Shown here piece by piece: positions 39,493-49,015 of a stretch of 64,000 bases of DNA. A model generated the notes under the pieces. The model worked only from the letters and a program-made list of their open reading frames with translations, was not told the DNA's origin and searched no databases. The position numbers were made by a program, and so were the translations under genes. The stretch lies in contig NZ_JAPVBQ010000004.1 in assembly GCF_026968045.1 (NCBI RefSeq), forward strand, positions 186,001-250,000, written 5' to 3'. The number at the start of each line of letters is the position of its first letter. Positions within the stretch are counted from its first letter, which is position 1. This stretch comes from Modestobacter sp. VKM Ac-2977. GTDB taxonomy: Bacteria; Actinomycetota; Actinomycetes; Mycobacteriales; Geodermatophilaceae.

Positions 39493-41150
39493 ATCCGCTC
39501 CGGGGCGGAGACGCCGAGGACGGCCAGGCCGTTGCGCAGCACCGTCGCGGTCGCCGCGCAGAGCCACAACCGGGCGGTGGTCACCGGCGTGGCCTCCTCG
39601 TCACCGCGCGGCAGCACCCGGCAGGAGTCGTAGAAGCGGTGGTAGGTGCCGGCCAGCTCCTCCAGGTAGCGGGCCACCCGGTGCGGGGCCCGCAGCTCCG
39701 CGGCCGAGGCGATCACCCGGGGGAACTCCCCCAGCGCCCGGAGCAGGTCGCCCTCCCGCTGGTGCGCCAGCGCCGCGGTGTCCACGTCGCCGGCCTCCCC
39801 CAGCGGCAGGCCGAGGTCGGCCGCGCCGCGCAGCAGCGAGGAGATCCGGGCGTGGGCGTACTGGACGTAGAAGACCGGGTTGTCGTTGGTCTGCCGGCTC
39901 CACAGGTCCAGGTCCAGGTCGATCTGCTGGTCGACCGAGGCCCGGGCCAGCGCGTACCGGGCCGCGTCGGCCCCGACGGCGGCCACCAGGTCCTCCAGCA
40001 GGACGACCGTGCCGGCCCGCTTGCTCATCCGCAGCGGTTCGCCGTCGCGGACCAGGTTCACCAGCTGGCCGATCAGGATCTCCAGGTTGACGTCCGGGTC
40101 GTCGCCGAGTGCGGCGACCAGCGCCTTGTACCGGCCGATGTAGCCGTGGTGGTCGGCGCCGAGCATGATCACGACCTTGTCGAAGCCACGCTCGCGCTTG
40201 TCCAGGTAGTAGGCGCAGTCGGCGGCGAAGTAGGTCGTCTCGCCGTCGCTCTTGACCAGCACCCGGTCCTTGTCGTCCCCGAAGGTCGTCGTCCGCAGCC
40301 AGACGGCGCCGTCGGCCTCGAAGACGTGCCCCTGCTCGCGCAGCCGGGCCACCGCCTTCTCCAGCGCACCGGTCTCGTGCAGCGTGCGCTCGCTGAAGTA
40401 GACGTCGAAGACGACGCCGAAGTCGGCCAGCGTCCGCTTGATCTCGGCGAACATCAGGTCGACGCCGAGCACCCGGAACCGCTCCTGCTGGTCGGCCTCG
40501 GACAGCTCGAGCACGCCGGGCTCGGTGGCCACCACCTGGGCGGCGATCTCACCGATGTAGTCGCCGGCGTAGCCGTCCTCCGGCACCGGCCGCCCGTGCG
40601 CCGCCGCCAGCAGGCTCAGCGCGAACCGGTCGATCTGCGCACCGGCGTCGTTGAAGTAGTACTCCCGGGTGACGTGGGCACCGCTGGCGGTCAGCAGCCG
40701 GCCGAGGGCGTCGCCGACGGCGGCCCACCGGGTGCCGCCGATGTGCACCGGGCCGGTCGGGTTGGCCGAGACGAACTCCAGGTTCAGTCGCTGCCCGGCG
40801 AGCACCTCCGTGCGCCCGTAGGCCTCCCCCGCGGCGACCACCCGGACGGCGATCTGCCCCAGCGCGTCCTTGGCCAGGGTGACGTTGAGGAAGCCGGGAC
40901 CGGCGACGTCGACCGCAGAGACGCCCTCGACGCCGCGCAGCTCGCCGGCGAGCACCTCGGCGACCTCGCGCGGCGGCCGGCCGGCGGTCTTGGCCAGCCG
41001 GAGCGCCACGTTGGTGGCGTAGTCACCGTGCTCGGGGTTCTTCGGCCGCTCGATCACGACCTCGTCGGGGACGGCGACGGAGAGCACGCCGCGCTCCACG
41101 GCCGCCGCGACTGCGGACCGGACGACGTCGCTGAGCTGCTCGGGTGTCAC
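39489..41150 (-). CDS. argS: Arginyl-tRNA synthetase
   Basis: A 553-residue class I synthetase. The HIGH motif appears as [12 protein letters not shown] and the KMSKS motif as LRMSKRAGT. The C-terminal DALR anticodon-binding domain ends [11 protein letters not shown]. The GTG at 41150 fits the family N-terminus ([13 protein letters not shown]). It heads the amino-acid operon. The 211 bp upstream diverges to DUF3105 and includes TAGACT at about 41262 as a possible -10. Confidence 0.96.
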   Translation of the reverse strand: MTPEQLSDVVRSAVAAAVERGVLSVAVPDEVVIERPKNPEHGDYATNVALRLAKTAGRPPREVAEVLAGELRGVEGVSAVDVAGPGFLNVTLAKDALGQIAVRVVAAGEAYGRTEVLAGQRLNLEFVSANPTGPVHIGGTRWAAVGDALGRLLTASGAHVTREYYFNDAGAQIDRFALSLLAAAHGRPVPEDGYAGDYIGEIAAQVVATEPGVLELSEADQQERFRVLGVDLMFAEIKRTLADFGVVFDVYFSERTLHETGALEKAVARLREQGHVFEADGAVWLRTTTFGDDKDRVLVKSDGETTYFAADCAYYLDKRERGFDKVVIMLGADHHGYIGRYKALVAALGDDPDVNLEILIGQLVNLVRDGEPLRMSKRAGTVVLLEDLVAAVGADAARYALARASVDQQIDLDLDLWSRQTNDNPVFYVQYAHARISSLLRGAADLGLPLGEAGDVDTAALAHQREGDLLRALGEFPRVIASAAELRAPHRVARYLEELAGTYHRFYDSCRVLPRGDEEATPVTTARLWLCAATATVLRNGLAVLGVSAPERM

Positions 41151-41361
41151 CGTTCGATCGTACGGAGCCGGGCATCCCCGTTCCGACCTGCCCGCCGACT
41201 GTGGGCCGCGACACCTCCGCCGGGCCACCGACAGCCAGGGACCACACAGGTCCGCGACCTAGACTCGCAGCCGCCGGACGGGATCAGCCCGGGACGGACG
41301 AGGGCTGGCGCTGGCTCGCGAGACAGCGCGGCCCACGACGCACAGCGAGCGAGGAGCGGCA

Positions 41362-42159
41362 GTGGCCAAGGACCCCAAGCCCGAGAACGGCCGCGCGACC
41401 AGCGGCGCTTCCCGTGGGGGGTCACGGGTGCCCGGCAAGGGCTCCGGCGGTCGGGGGCGCACCCGTCCGCCGGCCACCGTGGTCACCCAGCAGAAGCCGT
41501 GGGGCCTGATCGCCGCCGCCGTCGCGGTGGTCGTCTTCGCCGCGGCGATCATCGGCTACGCCGTGGTCCAGGTGAACGAGTCGAACGCGAACCGGGTCAC
41601 CGAGGCCAGCCAGATCAGCGGCCTGGAGACCTTCGAGTACGCCGCCGGCCAGGAGCACGTCACCACGCCGGTGAGCTACACCGAGACCCCGCCGGTCGGC
41701 GGGCCGCACGACGGTGAGTGGGCCGACTGCACCGGCACCGTCTACGACGTGGACATCCGGCACGAGAACGCCGTCCACTCCATGGAACACGGCGCCACCT
41801 GGATCACCTACGACCCCGAGCTCATCGCCGACGGCGACCTCGCCACGCTCGAGGAGCTGGTCGAGGGCACGTCGGGGCTCATGCTCTCCCCCTACGTCGG
41901 GCTGGGCACGCCGATCAGCCTGCAGTCGTGGAACCACCAGCTGGCCGTCGACTCCGCCGACGACGTGCGGGTGCAGCAGTACGCCGACTTCATGACCTAC
42001 AACGCCGACTTCTACCCGGAGGTCGGGGCGAGCTGCGAGAACCCGCTGTTCATCGCCGACCCGCTGGTGGAGGACGACAACAGCCGGGGCTCCGACGCCA
42101 TGGCCACCGACGCGCCGACGACGTCGACCCCGGCGGCCGAGACCACCTCGGCCCCCTGA
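41362..42159 (+). CDS. DUF3105 membrane-anchored protein
   Basis: A 265-residue protein. A basic, Gly-rich N-terminus is followed by one membrane helix (residues about 47-70) and an extracytoplasmic DUF3105 domain: VGGPHDGEWADCTGTVY, HENAVHSMEHGATWITYDP and WNHQLAVDSADD. Conserved His residues (HENAVHSMEH) may bind a metal. The C-terminal tail is Thr/Ala-rich. The GTG start has GAGGAGCGGCA upstream. The DUF305 gene follows 49 bp later, a common pairing in actinobacteria. Confidence 0.88.
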   Translation: MAKDPKPENGRATSGASRGGSRVPGKGSGGRGRTRPPATVVTQQKPWGLIAAAVAVVVFAAAIIGYAVVQVNESNANRVTEASQISGLETFEYAAGQEHVTTPVSYTETPPVGGPHDGEWADCTGTVYDVDIRHENAVHSMEHGATWITYDPELIADGDLATLEELVEGTSGLMLSPYVGLGTPISLQSWNHQLAVDSADDVRVQQYADFMTYNADFYPEVGASCENPLFIADPLVEDDNSRGSDAMATDAPTTSTPAAETTSAP

Positions 42160-42208
42160 CCCACCCCGCGCCCGTCGCAGCACCTGCCGCACCACCGGAG
42201 AGGACCCC

Positions 42209-42907
42209 ATGACCGATCCCGCGAGCGAGGACGGCCGCGCAACGACGAGCTCCGGCCGGCCCCGGGGCTGGCTGACCGGCGTCCTGGTGGCGGTGATCGC
42301 CCTCGGGCTCCTGGTGGCCGGCGGGGGGCTGGCCGTGGCACTGGGCGTGGGGCGCGACGAGCAGCCCACCACCGACTCGGTGGCCGCCGGGTTCTCCCGG
42401 GACATGTCCCGGCACCACCTGCAGGCGGTGGAGATGGCGAACCTGGCGCTCACCGAGACCGAGGACCCGGAGATCCGCCAGCTGGCCTTCGACATCTCCG
42501 CCACCCAGACCAACCAGCTGGGCCGGATGCAGGGCTGGCTGTCGCTGTGGGACCTGCCGTTCAACGGCGGGGAGACCATGGCGTGGATGTCGGACGGGGA
42601 GATGGCCGGACACGACATGGCCGGCCACGAGATGGCCGGCGCGGCGCTGATGCCGGGGATGGCGACCGAGGCGGAGCTCGCCGAGCTGCGCTCGCTGTCC
42701 GGGACGGCGTTCGACCGGATGTTCCTGCAGCTGATGATCCGGCACCACCAGGGCGGGCTGGCCATGGCCGAGTACGGCCGGGAGCACTCCGACGTGGACG
42801 TCGTGGAGCGGCTGGCCCGCTCGATCGCGGAGACCCAGGACGCCGAGACGGCCACCATGGCGGCGATGCTCCGGGCGCGTGGCGGGGAGCCCCTCCCGGC
42901 ACCCTGA
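42209..42907 (+). CDS. DUF305 protein with His/Met-rich insert
   Basis: A 232-residue exported DUF305 (ferritin-like helical) protein with an N-terminal membrane anchor (residues about 22-45). The two conserved half-motifs are FSRDMSRHHLQAVEMANLAL and FLQLMIRHHQGGLAMAEYGR, each with an M-x3-HH pattern. Between them lies MAGHDMAGHEMAGAALMPGM, a Met/His repeat resembling copper-binding sequences. Other DUF305 proteins are linked to copper handling. RBS GGAGAGG precedes the ATG. Confidence 0.9.
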   Translation: MTDPASEDGRATTSSGRPRGWLTGVLVAVIALGLLVAGGGLAVALGVGRDEQPTTDSVAAGFSRDMSRHHLQAVEMANLALTETEDPEIRQLAFDISATQTNQLGRMQGWLSLWDLPFNGGETMAWMSDGEMAGHDMAGHEMAGAALMPGMATEAELAELRSLSGTAFDRMFLQLMIRHHQGGLAMAEYGREHSDVDVVERLARSIAETQDAETATMAAMLRARGGEPLPAP

Positions 42908-43028
42908 CCCGGTCGCCGCGGAGGGCGGGGCCCCTGCCGGTGACGCACCCGTGGGCTGGTAACGTCCCACGGGCGCCGAGCGGGAGCAGAGCGCAGCACG
43001 ATCGCAGGACAGCACGACACGCGGACGA

Positions 43029-43100
43029 GCCCCCGTAGCTCAGGGGATAGAGCACTGCCCTCCGGAGGCAGGGGCGCAGGTTCGAATCCTGCCGGGGGCA
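43029..43100 (+). tRNA. tRNA-Arg (CCG)
   Basis: Full cloverleaf: acceptor GCCCCCG/CGGGGGC, D-stem GCTC/GAGC, anticodon stem CTGCC/GGCAG with loop CTCCGGA (anticodon CCG at 43062-43064), T-arm GCAGG-TTCGAAT-CCTGC and discriminator A. The 3' CCA is not encoded. It decodes CGG, a frequent Arg codon in this genome. Confidence 0.97.
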
Positions 43101-43127
43101 CACCAGCCCAGCTCGCACCGCGACTCC

Positions 43128-43162
43128 CCGCCCGCCCAGGACACCTCGTCCCGGGCGGGCGG
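43128..43162. terminator. Bidirectional terminator between tRNA and ABC-F gene
   Basis: CCGCCCGCCC (43128-43137) pairs with GGGCGGGCGG (43153-43162) as a 10-bp perfect stem with a 15-nt loop. It lies between the tRNA 3' end and the convergent ABC-F gene stop. Confidence 0.75.
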
Positions 43163-43179
43163 CGTCGTTCCCGGACCGT

Positions 43180-44823
<1,644 letters not shown>

Positions 44824-44877
44824 ATGGTGCCGCCCACCGGCCGGACGCCCGGTGAGCGGGCCCGCCACGGACCGGGA

Positions 44878-45900
44878 TCAGTCGGCGAACGGACCGGCGC
44901 CGCCGGGCGGCTCCTCGTCCCCGGGGAGCGCCAGGACGTCGTCGGCGATCTCGTCGAGCAGCTCCTCGAACGCGGTCACCCCTGGCGCCTCGTCGCCAGC
45001 GCTGCGCCGGCGGACCAACCAGGGGCGCAGGTCGTCGTAGCCGCGCACCGACACCCGGCGCAGCGGCCGGACCCGGTACTCCCGGGCACCGCGGAGCTCA
45101 CGTGCCAGCTGCTCGTCGACCAGCACGGTCGAGGGCCGGGCCAGCGAGGTGAGCCGGCTGGCCAGGTTGACCACCGGTGAGTAGACGTCCCCGAGCCGGG
45201 TGAGCACCGTCCCGTGGGCAGCACCCACCCGCAGCGGTGGACGGTCCGCGGCGGTCCACTCCTCGGGCAGCAGCAGCGCGATCTCCACGGCGTCCACCGG
45301 GTCGGCGCAGGTGAACAGCACGCCGTCGCCGACCGTCTTCACCACCCGGCCGCGGAACCGGGCGATGACGTCGGCGGCCAGCCCCTCGAAGTCCTCGACC
45401 ATCGCCCCCAGCTCCCGCCCGCCCATGCCGCGGCTGCGCGAGGTGTAGCCGACCAGGTCGGCGAAGCCGACCGCCAGCTCCCGCCGGTCCCCGGTCCCCG
45501 GGGCGGCGAGGAACAGTCGCCCGGCGTTGGCGGCCAGGTGTCGCCGCCAGACGTAGTCCTGCAGCTCGCGCATGAGCGGCAGCAGCCGCTCGGTGGACCG
45601 GACGGCGTCGGCCTCCACCGCCGCGCGGTCCTCCGGCGGGCCGCCGGGGGCGGTGAGCAGCGTGGCCAGCATGTCGGTCTGCCAGTCGGCCAGCCGGGAC
45701 AGCGACTGCCCCATGGCGCGGGCGATGGACGCCTCGGCGCCGGGCTCGACGAAGCCCGAGTCGATCAGCGCCGACAGCCGGGCCAGGGCGGTGACGTCGG
45801 CGTCGGTGAACGCCGGGTCACCTTCGGGGACGTCGGCGAAGCCCAGGGCACGCCACAGTCGCTGGGTGCGCTCGGGTGGCATGCCGGCCAACTCGGCCAC
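44878..45900 (-). CDS. Class III adenylate cyclase with N-terminal regulatory domain
   Basis: At least 340 residues. The C-terminal cyclase domain has the first metal Asp in VGFADLVGYTS, the second in VKTVGDGVLFT, and DVYSPVVNLASRL with transition-state Asn and Arg. The N-terminal half resembles the regulatory domain of Rv1264-like cyclases. Conserved-looking sequence continues upstream of the GTG at 45900 (LERLLLEGPRRYTRRQ) with no canonical start before a TGA, so a CTG start at 45948 or 45999 is possible. cAMP made here could act through a CRP-type regulator. Confidence 0.88.
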   Translation of the reverse strand: MAELAGMPPERTQRLWRALGFADVPEGDPAFTDADVTALARLSALIDSGFVEPGAEASIARAMGQSLSRLADWQTDMLATLLTAPGGPPEDRAAVEADAVRSTERLLPLMRELQDYVWRRHLAANAGRLFLAAPGTGDRRELAVGFADLVGYTSRSRGMGGRELGAMVEDFEGLAADVIARFRGRVVKTVGDGVLFTCADPVDAVEIALLLPEEWTAADRPPLRVGAAHGTVLTRLGDVYSPVVNLASRLTSLARPSTVLVDEQLARELRGAREYRVRPLRRVSVRGYDDLRPWLVRRRSAGDEAPGVTAFEELLDEIADDVLALPGDEEPPGGAGPFAD

Positions 45901-46311
45901 CTGCCGACGGGTGTACCGGCGTGGCCCCTCGAGCAGCAGCCGCTCCAGGGACTCGCGGGGATCGGGACCGTCGGCGGGCCCCGGTTCGGACGTCGGCAGC
46001 GCTCAGCCCGCGCGGTGCGCAGCGGCCGGCCGGCCGCTGGTGCTGCGAGAGACGGTCACCGGACCTCCTCGGCGGGCGTTCGTCGGCCGCGTGCACGGCG
46101 CTGCTGGGACATCCGTGGGTGTGCGAACTCACCCATCCCGGCGGAACCTACCGAACCCACGACCGACGAGGTGTCACCTCCCGCCGAGAGAGTCCTCGCG
46201 CCGGAGGGTGCCGGTGCGCTTGGATGGCCCCGGCGCCGGACCCGCCGGCGGAACGAGGAGGGCGAGATCAGCAGCGGTAGATCGGCCGCCGTCGACCCCG
46301 TCCGGGTCGAG
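45901..46311. other. Divergent intergenic region, cyclase / ABC exporter
   Basis: About 410 bp with no separate gene. It contains the possible 5' extension of the cyclase (45901-45999, minus strand) and the possible 5' extension of the exporter ATPase: GAGGAGGG at 46255-46262 and an in-frame ATC at 46267. An in-frame GTG at 46171 is a further candidate start. Confidence 0.5.
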
Positions 46312-47229
46312 GTGAACGGCCTCACGAAGACGTTCGGCAAGGTACGCGCAGTCGACGACCTGAGCTTCACCGTCGAACCGGGGCAGGTGACCGGTTTCCT
46401 GGGGCCCAACGGCGCGGGGAAGACCACCACGCTGCGGATGGCGCTGGGCCTCATCACGCCCGACACCGGCACGACCACGTTCAACGGCGTCGGCTACCCG
46501 GGGCTGCCCGAGCCGATGCGCCAGGTCGGCGCGGTGCTGGAGACGGCGTTCCACCCCGCCCGCAGCGGCCGCGACCACCTGCGGGTGTACTGCCGCGCGA
46601 CCGGCCTGCCGGTCGGCCGCGCCGACGAGGTGCTCGGCCTGGTCGGGCTCGGCACCGCCGGGCGACGCCGGGCCGGGGGCTACTCCCTGGGCATGCGCCA
46701 GCGCCTCGGGCTGGCCACGGCACTGCTGGGCGACCCGGCCGTGCTGGTGCTCGACGAGCCGGCCAACGGCCTGGACCCGGAGGGCATCCAGTGGCTGCGC
46801 GGGTTCCTCCGCCACCTGGCCCACGACCAGGGCCGCACGGTGCTGGTCTCCAGCCACCTGCTGTCCGAGGTCGAGCAGACCGCCGACCGGGTGGTGATCG
46901 TCGGCGCCGGCAAGCTCGTCCGCCAGGGGACCCTGGCGGAGCTGCGCTCCGGCAGCGCCGGCAGCGTGCTGGTGCGCAGCCCGCAGAGCACCGCACTGGC
47001 CGACCTGCTGCGCGCCGACGGGACGACGGTGGCCCCGACCGACGCGACCCCCGACGGCCTCACGGTCACCGGGCTCAGCACCGACGAGATCGGCCGGCGG
47101 GCGTTCGCCGGCGGGATCGAGCTGCACGAACTGCGGTCGCGCACCAGCGGGCTGGAAGAGGTCTACTTCCGGCTCACCGCCGGCTCTGAGCAGTACGCCG
47201 CCGTCCACGCCGAGCAGGGAGCCGTCTGA
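46312..47229 (+). CDS. ABC exporter ATP-binding protein
   Basis: An ABC-2 type ATPase of about 305-320 residues. Walker A is GPNGAGKTTTLRM, signature YSLGMRQRLGLA, Walker B VLVLDEPANGLDPEG, H-loop SSHLLSEVEQ. The GTG at 46312 trims the first beta strand slightly. A strong AGGAGGG sits 4 nt before an in-frame ATC at 46267 that would encode the expected ISSGRSAAVDPVRVEVNGL N-terminus. The stop overlaps the permease start (TGATG). Substrate unknown. Confidence 0.9.
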   Translation: MNGLTKTFGKVRAVDDLSFTVEPGQVTGFLGPNGAGKTTTLRMALGLITPDTGTTTFNGVGYPGLPEPMRQVGAVLETAFHPARSGRDHLRVYCRATGLPVGRADEVLGLVGLGTAGRRRAGGYSLGMRQRLGLATALLGDPAVLVLDEPANGLDPEGIQWLRGFLRHLAHDQGRTVLVSSHLLSEVEQTADRVVIVGAGKLVRQGTLAELRSGSAGSVLVRSPQSTALADLLRADGTTVAPTDATPDGLTVTGLSTDEIGRRAFAGGIELHELRSRTSGLEEVYFRLTAGSEQYAAVHAEQGAV

Positions 47230-47996
47230 TGGGCACCGTCGTGGCACGACTGGTCCGCGCGGAGTGGACGAAGCTCTTCAGCACCCGGGTGTGGATCTGG
47301 CTGCTGATCGGCGCCTGCGTGTTGTCCGGCGCTTTCGCGGCACTGTTCACCGCCTTCGCCGGCAACCCGGACAGCGGGCTCCCGCCGCTGGACTCCCCCG
47401 AGTACGGGCAGCTGGCCTTCTCCCTCGCCACGAACGCGACGGTGATCTCGGTGGTCCTGGGGATCATCGGGATCACCCAGGAGTACCGGCACCGCACCGC
47501 GACGCCCACCTTCCTGGCCACCCCCCAACGTGGCCGGGTGGTGATCGCGAAGCTGTTGGCCTACGCCCTGGTGGCGATCCTCTACGCGGTCGTCGTCTGT
47601 GCCGTGACCGTGGCGGTGGTGCTGATCGCCGGCAACGCCCGCGGTGGCGCCCCTGAGCTGGGCGGCGACAACCTCGAGGTGCTCGCCTTCGCCGGTCTCG
47701 CGCTGGTCATCTACACGGTGATCGGAGTCGGTCTGGGCGCGCTGCTGAAGAACCAGGTCGGCGCCATCGTCGCCACACTGATCTACCTCTTCGTCGTGGA
47801 ACCGCTGCTGCGGAGCATCCCGGCGACCTCGGGTGCCTACAAGTGGCTGCCCGGTGGCGCGCTGGAGGCGATGACGGCCACCTTCGAGGGCCCGGACCTG
47901 CTCGAGCAGTGGCAGGGCGCGCTCCTGCTGCTGGGCTACGGCCTCGTCGCCGCTCTGCTCGGCACGCTGCTGGCCGTCCGCCGGGACGTGGTCTGA
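47229..47996 (+). CDS. ABC-2 type exporter permease
   Basis: A 255-residue membrane protein with six predicted helices. The N-terminal VRAEWTKLFSTRVWIWLL is typical of ABC-2 permeases, as is ITQEYRHRTATPTFLATPQR. It partners the ATPase whose stop it overlaps. Such pairs commonly export small hydrophobic molecules or antibiotics; the cargo is not deducible. Confidence 0.9.
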   Translation: MGTVVARLVRAEWTKLFSTRVWIWLLIGACVLSGAFAALFTAFAGNPDSGLPPLDSPEYGQLAFSLATNATVISVVLGIIGITQEYRHRTATPTFLATPQRGRVVIAKLLAYALVAILYAVVVCAVTVAVVLIAGNARGGAPELGGDNLEVLAFAGLALVIYTVIGVGLGALLKNQVGAIVATLIYLFVVEPLLRSIPATSGAYKWLPGGALEAMTATFEGPDLLEQWQGALLLLGYGLVAALLGTLLAVRRDVV

Positions 47997-48031
47997 GTGC
48001 GCACCCACCAGGCGACACCGGAGGACACTGC

Positions 48032-48841
48032 GTGACCAGTCGGATGACCGTCCAGCGGCTCGGGCGACTGGTCACCGACGGCGAGCTCGACGCCGTCCGG
48101 GCGGCCGTGCAGGAGGAGCCGCACCTGTTGTCGGCCGCCGTCGAGCGGGACGGCGCGGACGGCTGGACGGCGCTGCACCTGGCCGTGCTCGCCGGGCAGG
48201 CCCCCATGGTCGCCGCACTGGTCGAGGCCGGGGCCGATCCGACCGCCCGCACCGAGGACGGCCGTTCTCCCCTGCACCTGGCCCTGCTGCACGCGCCGGA
48301 CCTGGTGGAGGTGCTCCGCGAGGCGGGTGCACCCGTCGACGCCGCCTCCGCGGCGTTCCTGGGCGAGGTCGAGACGCTGTCCCGGGCGCTGGACGACGGC
48401 GTCCCGCTCACCGACCCGGCCACCGACACCGACCTGCTGAGCTGGGCGGCGGCCGGCGGCCGACCCGGCACGGTCCAGGTGCTGCTGGACCGCGGTGCGG
48501 CGCCCGACCGGGCCCTGCACGCGGCGGCCGCCCGCGGTGCGCCGGCGGTCGTCCAGGCGCTGCTGACGGCGGGCGCGGACGCCGACGTCCGTGACCCGGC
48601 CACCGGCCGCACCCCCCTGCACGCCGCCGTCGCCGGCGCCGCCTCGGGTGGCGATGCCCAGGCGGTGGTGCGGCTGCTGCTCGACGCCGGGGCCGACGTG
48701 GACGCCACCACCCACGATGGCGCCTCCCCCCTCGACATCGCCCGGGTGGCGGCCGCACGGCAGCGCGCCGAGGCCGCCGGGGACGCGCCGGTGGCCGACT
48801 CGATCGCCGAGATGCTGGTCACCGCCGGCGCGACCGGATGA
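48032..48841 (+). CDS. Ankyrin-repeat protein
   Basis: A 269-residue protein of about six ankyrin repeats. The clearest are DGWTALHLAVLAGQAPMVAA, DGRSPLHLALLHAPDLVEV, GRTPLHAAVAGAASGGDAQA and DGASPLDIARVAA. It has no signal peptide, so it is cytosolic and probably binds another protein. The GTG has GGAGG 7 nt upstream. It lies 35 bp after the exporter permease, so it may be in that operon. Confidence 0.88.
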   Translation: MTSRMTVQRLGRLVTDGELDAVRAAVQEEPHLLSAAVERDGADGWTALHLAVLAGQAPMVAALVEAGADPTARTEDGRSPLHLALLHAPDLVEVLREAGAPVDAASAAFLGEVETLSRALDDGVPLTDPATDTDLLSWAAAGGRPGTVQVLLDRGAAPDRALHAAAARGAPAVVQALLTAGADADVRDPATGRTPLHAAVAGAASGGDAQAVVRLLLDAGADVDATTHDGASPLDIARVAAARQRAEAAGDAPVADSIAEMLVTAGATG

Positions 48842-49015
48842 CGCCACGCCCGGCGGTGGATCGGACCGCACGGTGCCGGTTCTCCCCGGTCGCGAGGCCC
48901 CAGTGACCCGGGACACGTGCGGCATCTCACGCAGGAGCGCTGCACCCCCGGACCGGGGGCGTAAACTCGGCACCCGGTCCAACGACGTCCACCGACGAAG
49001 AAGGCACTCGACCCC

